This document shows positions 50,289-59,886 of a stretch of DNA of 64,000 nucleotides, in pieces (positions within the stretch are counted from its first letter, which is position 1; each line of letters begins with the position of its first letter). The notes under the pieces were generated by a model. The model did no database searches and was not told the origin of the DNA. It saw nothing but the letters and a program-made list of their open reading frames with translations. This DNA comes from Polytrichum commune. Taxonomy: Eukaryota; Streptophyta; Polytrichopsida; Polytrichales; Polytrichaceae. The position numbers and the translations under genes were made by a program. The stretch is taken from NCBI GenBank assembly GCA_950295325.1, contig OX485803.1, forward strand, positions 48,935,554 to 48,999,553, read 5' to 3'.

Positions 50289-51190
50289 GACTGAATAATA
50301 TACTCATTATACTAGGCTCTACATTTCATGACCCCCCTAGTACCGTGATAAGGCTTAATAGCAAGCTACAAAGTCATTGCATACCAGGGCCCCACTTGTA
50401 TCTTGAAATAGTATTACTAGTCCATCTTTGGAGCAAACCCAAGACCTTAGCTTGAATCCCATGAGTTCTCCATGGTTAAGTTGCATAAGGTATGAATATT
50501 GCTTGGGTGGGCGACCTTCCTAGCATTCAGTTTTGGCTGCACCTTATTAATGTGATCCATCCAAATTATAGTTTTTTTTAATATAGTTTTTATATACATA
50601 AGAATTGAGTATTTCAACCAACCATGTGAAACCTAAGGGTTTGAGAATGGAGGAGATAGCTACATGTCAGCTTGCATGCACTTGTTCAAGAAAGACACCT
50701 TTGAAAGTAGGCAATATTTTCAGATTCCCTTTAATTGTGATATTGCCCATTACATTGTAAAATGAATCGAATTGAAGATCAGGCTATATCATCATCCTCA
50801 TTCATGGCAACATCAAAGTCATACTTTCTAGGTAGAAGAAATTGCCAAAAATTAGAGGCTTGAGTGTGAGAGTAAGAGTAGTGAAAGTACTCAAGTGCAC
50901 AACTTATCATACACAATCTTTATTGATTGTTTAACTTCTCAACTTGTGTTGTCATATACAATTTGCCACATTTAGGGTGTGTATATATTGGTTGCAAGTC
51001 CAAAGCATTAAGGAATAAAGTGTTGTTAGTGTAGCACCACTTTCTTGCCAAATCTTGGTGGTTCAAATTGAATAATTGTTTCCTCCTACTATAAGCAATC
51101 AACCTTCAAGTTTAGGTGCAATCTTGAGTCCAAAAGCAAGGTATATTAAGGGGTGTTTTAAACCACAACCTTGTTGCATACCCACCAGAG
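50289..51190. other. Intergenic, no recognisable gene
   Basis: Nothing recognised beyond short frames. Confidence 0.5.
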
Positions 51191-51324
51191 CCCAACATTT
51201 TTCCTTTAAATTGCACCCATACCCACACCATGCCCATCAGCAGCGACCTATGCCCACCCATGCCCACCCATGCTATTTAAATTGCGCCCATGTATTCAAA
51301 AATTATGCAATGTGTATTACCCGC

Positions 51325-51531
51325 CTACACCAAGTCTTGGTTGGATTGGACAAATAAAATGTCGTTCACTATCGTTGGCTTCAGCCCGGAGCGCTTCTTG
51401 ATTAGCGTATTCCCTGCATCCGAGAAGTTTGACTCCGATTTGGAGTTGGATGTAGGGATGCACAAAACCGAACGCGCCACGCACGACATGATGGGGAATG
51501 TGGGGGCTCCTTTCAGCTTCCACCACAAGAG
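51325..51531 (-). pseudogene. hAT transposase C-terminal dimerisation domain fragment
   Basis: A 67-codon uninterrupted minus-strand frame reads CVARSVLCIPTSNSKSESNF, then SDAGNTLIKKRSGLKP and VNDILFVQSNQDLV before a stop. It follows the hAT dimerisation pattern: A-R-x-x-L-x-I-P, a serine-rich S-E-x-x-F-S segment, G-x-x-L-x-x-x-R-x-x-L, and a final L-x-x-x-x-N. Catalytic parts of the transposase are absent. The frame is bordered on both sides by CCCATGCCCACCC repeats, so only this exon-sized piece survives. A different hAT family from the copy at 45-46 kb is likely. Confidence 0.75.
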
Positions 51532-51574
51532 AATAATGAATTTAGCAGTGTATCCAATATGCTTTGCTTTAGCC

Positions 51575-51745
51575 CATGCTCACCCATGAACAATAATATC
51601 GAACCCATGCCCACCCATGAACAATAACATCGCAGCCATGCCCAGTCATGCCCACCCATGAACAACAATATCGCAGCCATGCCCACCCATGCCCACCCAT
51701 GAATAATAACATCGCACCCATGCCCACCCAAAACCCATGGGCATG
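51575..51745. repeat. Minisatellite with CCCATGCCCACCCATG core
   Basis: About five degenerate units of 30-41 bp, each with CCATGCCCACCCATG and AACAATAACATCGCA-like parts. Similar core units also occur on the other side of the hAT fragment (about 51228-51275). Confidence 0.85.
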
Positions 51746-51795
51746 GGTATGGGCACCCAATGTAGGGCTTTGATACCCACCCATCTCCCCTTAAA

Positions 51796-51815
51796 ACACA
51801 CACACACACACACAC
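51796..51815. repeat. (CA)n microsatellite
   Basis: Ten CA units. Confidence 0.9.
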
Positions 51816-52439
51816 ATGTATATCCAAGAGAGAAGTCAATACGAGGCTATTATGGCACACACATGGCAACCTACACAAATATAAGACCATGTCTAAACTA
51901 ATGTTTGATTGGTATTACTATTTCTTGATACCATTGAGAGGTTTTTTATGATGATTTTTGACACCATTAGGATAAGAGTATTTGAAAATATTTTTGTTTT
52001 TGATGCCATTCGGATCTACATACCATGCAAAACCTTCATGTCTAGGTAATTTTACCCTACTATCAATATGGTATTAAAATGGTATTGACGAACCCTATTT
52101 TTTGAAGGTGATAAGGCTGAATTGTAAATCTCAAAAAACAATATTTGAATAAATTTCATTTCTTCATGGATGAAATTGCAAAAAGTAACCTTAAACATCA
52201 TAAATTCTAGATGAATATGTCCATGTTTGGATGAAAATTTTGCCATGTCGTCCACACGTGGTTTCATCACTTCGATAATTGTCACCATTTGGACTTTCTT
52301 GAAACTGAAAAAGAAAAGAAAAGAGGGTGAATATCGACGGGTTTTACAATCTTGACACCAGTCATATAGGATCTTCGGTATTATTATTGATATTGTGTAT
52401 TGATACTGTACACTCATAAATAAATAACCAACGTCAGGT
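51816..52439. other. Intergenic, no recognisable gene
   Basis: The minus-strand frame 52052-52417 (121 codons) has no recognised motif and AT-driven composition. Confidence 0.45.
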
Positions 52440-52690
52440 AACCCAACATGAATTGGAGCCTGTTGGCCCTACCATGTTCAAGAATCCTCTTGATGCAAGG
52501 TGGGGTTCATTGCCTACCTTGCGGTTGGTGGACTCTTGGCTTCCTACCTATCTAGCTAGTTTCTTTCCGTCAAGCAGAGAGAAAATTTCACAGTGGGAAT
52601 CAAACCACCAACCACTTCATCCATAAATGGGTACCTTTCCACTATCATCCAGCAGTCTAGGGTCATCTCATACCTACACTCACCTATATA
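52440..52690 (-). repeat. Possible tRNA-derived SINE
   Basis: On the minus strand GGTTTGATTCC (52606-52596) differs at one position from the pol III B-box GGTTCGANTCC. An A-box-like TGGATGATAGTGG (52651-52639) lies about 45 bases upstream, normal tRNA-like spacing. The sequence between cannot be folded by eye into a tRNA, and no poly-A or poly-T tail or flanking duplication was found. Confidence 0.3.
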
Positions 52691-53239
52691 CCGGTCCAAC
52701 ATTTGTGGAAACGTTCCCAAAGTCAAGCTCCATCAAAACGTCATGTGACTTGTTGTAAGTTACGAATGATAGATTTTTGCAGGTCCATGTGAACCTTATG
52801 TCCATCTTTCTATAAGTTTCTTCAATAACTCATGAGGTTTAGTTGGGGTCACCTACAATGTGCTTGTAGTAGGTTGTTATACTCACAACTGCCAAGCCCC
52901 ATCGTTTCATTATTTTTATTTTTATTTTTTAATGTAGCCGTGCAGGGTTTAGTTGAACTCGGGACACCATATCTCATACTTTTGTATTCTCCCCTCCACG
53001 CTTGTTGGGGAATCCTGCGTTGAATTCAAAGGCTAGCCAACTTCATGAGTCCCCAAGAATTTTGGAGAGGTTCTTGGAAGCACACCTAATATTGTAATTA
53101 AGGTTGTTGAATTCAGTTGCATTTCCACACTTAGCGGTGGACTTAATACTCTAAGGTCAAAATTGTATGTTTTGAGGATTAAGGGTTCAAGAAACTTGAG
53201 GTCCAACTCCTTAAGTGGACTTTACTTTCGGACTTAAGA
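52691..53239. other. Intergenic, no recognisable gene
   Basis: Nothing recognised. Confidence 0.5.
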
Positions 53240-53532
53240 TTGGGCCCAAGTTTGAAGATTAGTTTCTCAAACTAAGGAGGGGTATTTTCTTGAACAGGGT
53301 TTGTCGAGATCTGGTGGGAAAGTGATGTCCGGGGAGATTTTTGGGCATAATTGGTCTAGATCTTAGTATTTTCAAGACCAACCGGTTACATGTTGACATC
53401 TTTAAAAGATGAACCAAAGATTATTCCATAAATTCTTCCAAATGGATTAGTAATTTTCCTAAAGTCTTGAATTTGAACCGGTCATTTCTCACACTCTACC
53501 GATTCATCTGAAATTGGTGCCGGTTCTTCTTG
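53240..53532 (+). repeat. Dispersed repeat B, copy 3, with LTR-like 5' junction
   Basis: 53327-53532 matches repeat B at 18365 and 38290. Its upstream part (53240-53330: 'tttctcaaactaaggagggg', then TGTCGAGATCTGGTGGGAAA at 53302) is shared with 57637-57725. A purine tract followed by TGTC looks like a polypurine tract and LTR start, but no LTR end or TSD was found. Confidence 0.6.
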
Positions 53533-55087
53533 TTCATTGGATGCCACACTAACACCACTTCATTTATTCATACCTTGTGCCCAAATACTCATATAAACTC
53601 CTTGAGTCCAAATTTTATACTCTCCACCATTTGAGAGTTTCGTTAGTCTTGGATCCTAGTGTAAACTCTTGCCCTTAATTAGTCGTCTGGCAAAGTACAA
53701 AGTTGACCGATTCTTTTGGGAAAAGTTGGACCCTTAGTATGACCTAAAAAAACAAAACACAACAAAAAAACTCAACCGCGAACTTGATTTTCATTTCTAA
53801 GAGCTCAAGACACACGTCTCTCTTCACTCGTGAAGGCGCTAGCGTGTTGAATTTGGCACTCGAGGGAGGGAGGGAGGGTGCCCTTCAAGGAGGAGGTGGA
53901 GTCACGGGGTGTGAGAAGTTGACCCCCGAGAAATTTAGAAGCCGGAGTAGCTTAGTAGGTACGTCACTTTTTCAATATGATAATAGCACAAAATTGAGGA
54001 CCGCTTATGGCCAAGGCCGTGGTCATAGAATTGTGAAGGCAAGGCCGTACAATGGAGAATCGGGATTGAGATTTTGTGTGTAAAGACTCGGGCCTTCAAG
54101 CATGTGACTAGGCTCTCCATTAAATGTTGTTCCAACCTCCAACCTCTTAACATGGGGAGTTTTTGACACACAATGAGTTGTTGTTGTTGTATTAATGTTA
54201 ACATTAAATCCTTATTAGTAGATTGAGTATTTTATATCCTTCATATAATATTTTCTCGTATGTTAATCATAATCAACATAATTATTTATATTATGACGTG
54301 TATCGGTTTTATTTGATATCTTATTATTAAAAATCAATATGGAGACATGTATCATATGTGGTGGATTTGCTTTAAGTTACAATGTTGATCTTTTTTTATT
54401 CCTAATGCAGAGAATGCAACATTTACTATTAAAAAAAAATGCATGTCAACAAAGAGTGTCATGTTGATAAACACATTAAAAATATGATTTATAGTGTGGT
54501 TCATACTATTTATCATCAACCCATGTAGATGACCTTGCAATCGCTAGGTGACAATAAGAGAAGGTGGCATGGGACACTTACAACTACATGACAATTATGG
54601 AAGCCACTCTGAGGGCACAAAAGTTCCATGTGTCAACAAAGCTAGTGAGAACCATTGGATGGCAAAATTCTAGACCTCCCTCCACATGGAATTGAGTGTT
54701 ATTTTTCCCCTTTAAAAAAAACTAAAGTCAAGAACCGATATACTTGCAGGGGGGAGGGGGAGGTTGGAGTTTGAGAAGGAGGACTTGACCGCCTCTTTAT
54801 TTCACAACCTAGAAATCAACTTTCATCCTAGGCAAAAATAAAAATAAAAATAATGTTCATAAACATGTCGATGGTGTAAACCCAAGATTGTCATATTTTA
54901 AACTAAGCTTTTTTCTTTTCTTTTCATATCGACATATTCTTATCATTCAAATCACATTATTCATTTATTTTATAAAAATACACTCCACCAATCAATCCAA
55001 TCATGCAACATCCAGAACGAATAAGTGCAAGGACCAACACATTTCAACTTGCATGTTAAACAACAATATAAACCTACTCTTTTCACA
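53533..55087. other. Intergenic with repeat F
   Basis: 54750-54900 (with 'ggaggttggag', 'gacttgaccg', 'gattgtcatat') matches 56650-56780. The frame 53784-54083 is not convincing: it has a GGGA tandem tract and no domain. A (CT)n(C)n tract follows at 55088-55117. Confidence 0.45.
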
Positions 55088-55117
55088 ACTCTCTCTCTCT
55101 CTCCCCCCCCCCCCCCC
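55088..55117. repeat. (CT)n followed by a C tract
   Basis: About seven CT units then about 15 C residues. Confidence 0.9.
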
Positions 55118-55252
55118 AAATCAATCCCCGAAACTCCACATGGAAGTGTTGAGCCAACAAGCTGGTTGAAGATGTCGACAACATCTTTACCGATGTTAGC
55201 AAACTCTATGCACATGAAAATGCGCCCTAACTAACGTATCGCATCAACTTTA

Positions 55253-55832
55253 GGGCCGGTTCACACTATGGCCGTCGAAGTCGAGAGGCCGTGGGATTGA
55301 GTGGCCAAACTTTGTTGAGAGAAATGAGCTGAAAATAGTCAATAAAATATAGTAAGTGGAGCCTTTGGCCGGGCATAGTGTGAAGCCTCCAAAGGCTAAG
55401 CCCAAAGTCCTAACCTTTGGCCATGAACTCGCACGGCCTCTCGACTTCGACGGCCATAGTGTGAAGCCTCCAAAGGCCGAGTCCAAAGTCCAAACCCAAA
55501 GGAGCATCCCACTTTATTCCTTGCTCAAAATAACCCCTCCAATCTAATGGTCAAGATCTTGTCAATGATTGATATTTTAATGAAAAAAAAGTTCGGCCTC
55601 TCGACGGAAGTTTGGGTCGAGCATTTTTCTCGACCCAAACTTTTCTCGAGAGGCCGAACTCTTGGCGCCATAACTTCCTAAAAGTGCTGCCACCTAGGCT
55701 CTTTTGGAGGCGACGTCCTTTGGACTTCGGCCTCTAGTGTGAAGGCCGAGAGGACGGACTTTGGACATTTCTGCATTTTCATTGGTCCAAACGCTTCTCC
55801 TCTCGAAGTTTGGCCATAGTGTGAACCGGCCC
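55253..55832. mobile_element. PIF/Harbinger-type MITE, 580 bp
   Basis: Ends are GGGCCGGTTCACACTATGG and its exact complement; the inverted repeat is about 21 bp. Both ends are flanked by TTA (55250-55252 and 55833-55835), the 3-bp duplication typical of PIF/Harbinger. Inside are further palindromes: GGCCGTCGAAGTCGAGAGGCC near 55270 with its complement near 55436-55458, and a hairpin with roughly 32-bp arms at 55588-55657. No transposase is encoded. The intact termini and TSD suggest a fairly recent insertion. Confidence 0.85.
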
Positions 55833-55835
55833 TTA

Positions 55836-56409
55836 GTACCGCACATCACAAAAATCATAGCGAACGCATAGCTTTAATAACCCTAAAAGCTACAAGATTT
55901 CTAAAATTGTCCACAATTTAGCATAACCTTTGCAAATGCGGACACTAAATACCATAGTGGACTATCCGAGTACCACGACAACTTTGACACCGAGTTATTA
56001 GTTCACTTACATATAACGCCGGCATTTCCACGTGTCACAAAATCATTGACCGAAAGCCCGTTCTAAAAGGTGACGTGGCACCCAAATACAAAAAATCACC
56101 GGTCCGACAATGTGAGCTTGTGCTGACCTCGCCAGGGTAGCTCAATTGTGGCCGCAATTAGTTGACCTTCGAAATTGTAAGACTGACAACTCCATGAAGG
56201 ACACTTCATGCACAAGACTGACTCCTCCTGAACTACAAATAAAATTCCTGTTGAGTGACAGAGGCTAAGTTAGAGCCCGCCTTCGAATTCATAGATTCCT
56301 CCCTTTAAGGCCACACTTCCATGAAGTCAACGGAAACCACTTCCGGACAAAGAGCAAGACCCCTTCCACATGGAAGAGTGCCCTAATTTCACTTCCATGG
56401 GAAACTACA
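55836..56409. other. Intergenic, no recognisable gene
   Basis: Somewhat GC-richer, without a coding pattern. Confidence 0.5.
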
Positions 56410-56632
56410 CTAATTGTCTCGATTAGTGTATGTGTTACTATTTGGAGTTACGTAGTGTTGTAGTTGTTTAATGAGAGTGTAATATTTTACCAAGCAAAGT
56501 CAGCCAATTATGTTTTGTAATGTCCAAATGACTTATTGAATTTTCGTTAGTAAAAGTTGAACTCCAAAGTAAGACGTTATTGCATTTTGTGAGTTCGAAT
56601 AGTAACACACGTTGATTGAGATGATCAATGTA
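56410..56632. repeat. Inverted-repeat element of repeat E family
   Basis: The left end ('attgtctcgattagtg', 'gtgttactatttggagtta') pairs imperfectly with the right end ('gttcgaatagtaacac', 'gattgagatgatcaat'). The left end resembles the 11596-11797 element. Confidence 0.5.
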
Positions 56633-57134
56633 GGATTGACGGTCGTTAGGATTGTAGGGGGGAGGTTGAAGAGGTGGACTTGACCGTCTCTTTTATTTCC
56701 GGTGCTAGAAATTGACCTTCATTCGAGTGGGAAAAACTTGATAGTCGTTAACTTGACGGTGTCGATCGAGATTGTCATATTCTGCACACTATATATATTT
56801 TTTATGGCGGGCATTTAGAAAAGTTAGGAAACTTAGGGGGTTTAAACATAAGGTCCAATTAACTTCTAAAGAGGAAAATGTTAGAAAGGATATGAAGTTT
56901 ACACAAGGTTGATATAAATTGGTTGTATAAAAAAAACATATGTGTGTACTTAATACCTGATGTTATGTAGGCATTAGAAAAAGCATATTATACCACAAAA
57001 AGGGTCAACCTTTTTAAAGAATTTATGCATGATTATTATTAAGGTCTACTTGAGCTTGGATGGAATTTCTTTAATCATCCCTTGTCATTAAAAATGAAAC
57101 CCAATTTCTCTTCATTTTAGGGTTTCCAGATGTA
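56633..57134. other. Repeat fragments F and E
   Basis: 56650-56780 matches 54750-54900, and 56810-56930 matches 9765-9870. No gene. Confidence 0.5.
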
Positions 57135-57137
57135 CAT

Positions 57138-57440
57138 TTGTGCTCGTTTCCACATAGCATGCATTACCTAGGCAATATGGTATTAGTATGCATGAAAATT
57201 TATTCTTTGCATTGCAAGTTGGATCCACTAGAATTCATTGGGAATGTGAAGGTGCAAGTAGGAGGCTTTTATTCTCATTTACGTCAAAAATTTGAGCAAG
57301 TGGGTCTCATTGATTGGTCCTTTGACTTTTGGGATGTCAAAGACAACTACAGGAGTGAAACCAACTTGGAACATCTAAGTACATCCCTAGCAAAAGTTAA
57401 TGTTGTTCACGATCCCACCATTTGCAATGCAATATTTTGA
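57138..57440 (+). CDS. Unidentified 100-codon open frame
   Basis: Reads through GNVKVQVGGFYSHLRQKFEQ and SFDFWDVKDNYRSETNLEHL without a stop and looks more protein-like than its surroundings. I recognise no family. It could be a scrap of a transposase. No splice partners or promoter were identified. Confidence 0.2.
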   Translation: MCSFPHSMHYLGNMVLVCMKIYSLHCKLDPLEFIGNVKVQVGGFYSHLRQKFEQVGLIDWSFDFWDVKDNYRSETNLEHLSTSLAKVNVVHDPTICNAIF

Positions 57441-57635
57441 AATTAAATAATGAAAATTATGTTCTAGTGGGATAAGGTTGCAAGAATGTTTAAAATAATA
57501 TTATCTCTTATGGTTGGATATGCTTGTTGGTTGCTTCATGTGGTATAAGAAGCTTCTCATCTAGTTACAATCTATGCGTGGGAGTTTGGGTGTTAGGGTC
57601 CGGGTCCAAGACACCACTTCATGACCTTAATATTG

Positions 57636-57926
57636 GACCCAAATTGGAAGATTGGTTTCTCAAATTAAGAGGAATACTTTCCAAAGTGGGAACTGTCATG
57701 ATTTGGTGGGAAAGTGATGCCATGTTAGCGCCACTTCATTAGTGTCACTTTTACTTCTCGACCAATTAGATCGCTCAATTTTAAGTTGTTTGATCTTGGG
57801 TTTTAGTGCGAACTCATTTTAAAATGAAGTGACACTAATGTGACATCATTTCCCCATCAAATCTTGACAGTCCTCGCTTAAAATAATATTCATAGTTTAA
57901 GACACCAATTTTAAAGCTTGGGTTCA
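57636..57926. repeat. Inverted pair of LTR-end-like sequences
   Basis: 57636-57747 (with 'gacccaaattgg', 'ggtttctcaaatt', TGTCATGATTTGGTGGGAAA) is repeated in inverted, diverged form at 57823-57926, where the minus strand reads TGTCAAGATTTGATGGGGAAA. The left copy is also related to 53240-53330. Confidence 0.65.
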
Positions 57927-58161
57927 ATCTTGAGTCCAAAGATAAAGTCCCAAGTTTCTTGGACCGGATCCTATTGGGATCCCATCTTACTATGATATGT
58001 ACATACATACTCGAGTTGCAAACTTCATCATAATCGGGTTATTTTTTATTGTGTTGAGTAAGTGAAGTGAGAGAAAAGAAGGAGGTTTCTCTCTCTTACT
58101 TACTAAGTGTTTCTCAAGATCCTCTGCGGTCTTCTTCCTCGCAAGGATCGAGTAAGCTTCC

Positions 58162-58189
58162 AGGGTTTAGGGTTTAGGATTTAGGGTTT
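58162..58189. promoter_or_regulatory. Telo-box cluster (AGGGTTTAGGGTTTAGG...)
   Basis: Four imperfect TTTAGGG units about 75-100 bases before the ELP1 ATG. Telo-boxes (AAACCCTAA) are frequent near start sites of plant translation and growth genes, which fits a tRNA-modification gene. The TTTAGGG unit also matches the common plant telomere repeat. Confidence 0.7.
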
Positions 58190-58194
58190 GCGAA

Positions 58195-58250
58195 GGAGGA
58201 GGAGGAGGAGGAGGAGGAGGAGAGAAGGGAAGGAGAGGAAAGGAGAGGAG
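58195..58250. repeat. (GGA)n purine tract in ELP1 leader
   Basis: About ten GGA/GAG triplets followed by GGAAAGG-type purines. The in-frame Met-Arg10 extension it creates before the true ATG is an artefact. Confidence 0.8.
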
Positions 58251-58262
58251 AGAGGCGATGCG

Positions 58263-58418
58263 ATGCGGAATTTGTTAGTTATCACCGAGGAGCATGGGGT
58301 GGTAGACGACAACACAACACTGCAAGTCGCAGCTGCCGCTGTAGATGTCGACAATGGATTCTTCTTCGTCGCCTCGCAAGCTCCCATGCTCATATGCTAC
58401 TCCCTGCGTTCCTCCAAG
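58263..58418 (+). CDS. ELP1: ELP1 exon 1
   Basis: Residues 1-52. ATG at 58263, chosen because the sequence after it aligns with the ELP1 N-terminus while the upstream in-frame Arg run is repeat-derived. Ends AAG before donor GTGAAC, phase 0. Confidence 0.88.
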
Positions 58419-59841
58419 GTGAACTATCTTCGCACAAATCGCACTTGTGCAATTGGTGGAGAATTAAGTAGTGAAGGGCAATTCTGTTTCTACCGTTAAT
58501 CTCTCACCAATTCATCTACACAAATTCATCATTTTGATATGATTTTTCGATCCCTTAGCTTATTTGGTTGGGCGTGTCCATCGCAAGCAGGTGGAATGGG
58601 TCGTACCTCTGGACGAGGAAGGAGGGCCGGTGGTGGCGATGGAGTGGAGGGTGGAAGTGGAGGCCGTCGTTGTTGGCCGCTCCGGCGGTCAGGTAGAACC
58701 TCGAAGCTCTCTGACCTGCCTTGATTGATTTTGAACTTGATACTGAACAATTTCCAAGGTAGCCACAAAATTAGGGTTTTGAAACACGTCTGGCTTTCGA
58801 ATTCCCACTTCAGGGTTCTTGTCTTTATCTCTCATTGTTTCCGCGTGTCGAAATTGTGGTCCTAGACTCCACAAACAATTTTGACCGCCGGATCGAATCG
58901 AATCAGGAATTGTCTCATGCGGTTAGCAATTGCTATGAATCACACAGATTGTCATCTCAAGTGGCAGAATTCAAATAGAGATGCAAAAGTCATAGGAGGT
59001 CAAAGTGAAGAATCTCTTTCTACTCGAGTTATTACATGGGCCCGCCTAATTGTGATGTTCACTATCGAACCTAAAATGGGTCTATATTTTGAACACATAG
59101 TCCAATTTCAATTAACACGCATCTTTTTGGTGTCCGTTCTTTATTACAAGTTTTGCCATATACCACTCAAGAATTGGTACAAAGAAGAGTGACCACATAT
59201 GGCCCACATTCCTTGATACAAGAATCTGCTTGAGTCTTCCTGTTCATTGAATTTTTACCATCACTTGGCTATAGCTTCATGTGTGATTTGCTTTCTATTC
59301 ATTCTAATTTCTGATTGCTTCCTTTTGATTGCATTGTATTGCGTATATAAACTATGAAGGCACTGGTTTGACTATTTCTCTTGATTCTGATATTATGTTG
59401 TGCTGATTTCCTTTATCTGTAAGCTTTGTTTGAGCATTGAAACTTACACAGACACCTTGATTCTCAATTCCAATTTATCATGTCTGGAAACCCATGTCCA
59501 TATTTTGTGCACCTGAACTGAAGAATTTGGTGTTGCAGGTGGTGGAGGTCAGTGATTCTGGCCTAGAAGTGCAAGAGGTGGGTTCATTGCAAGGAGGCCT
59601 TTTGGCCATGGCTGCTAGCCCGGATGGGGAGCTCCTGCTTTTAGTCACTGGGGCCGGCCAGCTTCTTGTGATGACTCAAGATTGGGATCAGCTATATGAA
59701 GTTTCCCTCGGCAAGGACCTTGACACTTCAGTAAGTACTTGAGCATCTTTTCTCCACATGAGATTTGCCAAGGTTCTGAGCTCATTTGCAATCTGCTCCT
59801 CGGGGTTTAATGGTATCTTTTGTATGATCAGCAGCGATTGA

Positions 59842-59886
<45 letters not shown>

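Larger units (their letters stand above)
57927..58262 (+). promoter_or_regulatory. ELP1 promoter / 5' leader
   Basis: Holds a telo-box cluster (58162-58189), a GGA-repeat leader (58195-58250) and an imperfect inverted repeat (58058-58076 with 58086-58103). No clear TATA box or initiator was found, so the transcription start cannot be placed. Confidence 0.5.

Noticed and set aside
52052-52417. 121-codon minus-strand frame
   Set aside because: Composition follows the AT-rich background and no motif is recognised.
53784-54083. 100-codon plus-strand frame
   Set aside because: Contains a GGGA tandem tract, shows no domain, and is not supported by neighbouring splice sites.
58188-58262. Upstream in-frame Met-Arg extension of ELP1
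   Set aside because: Generated by the GGA repeat; the ATG at 58263 begins the sequence matching the ELP1 family.
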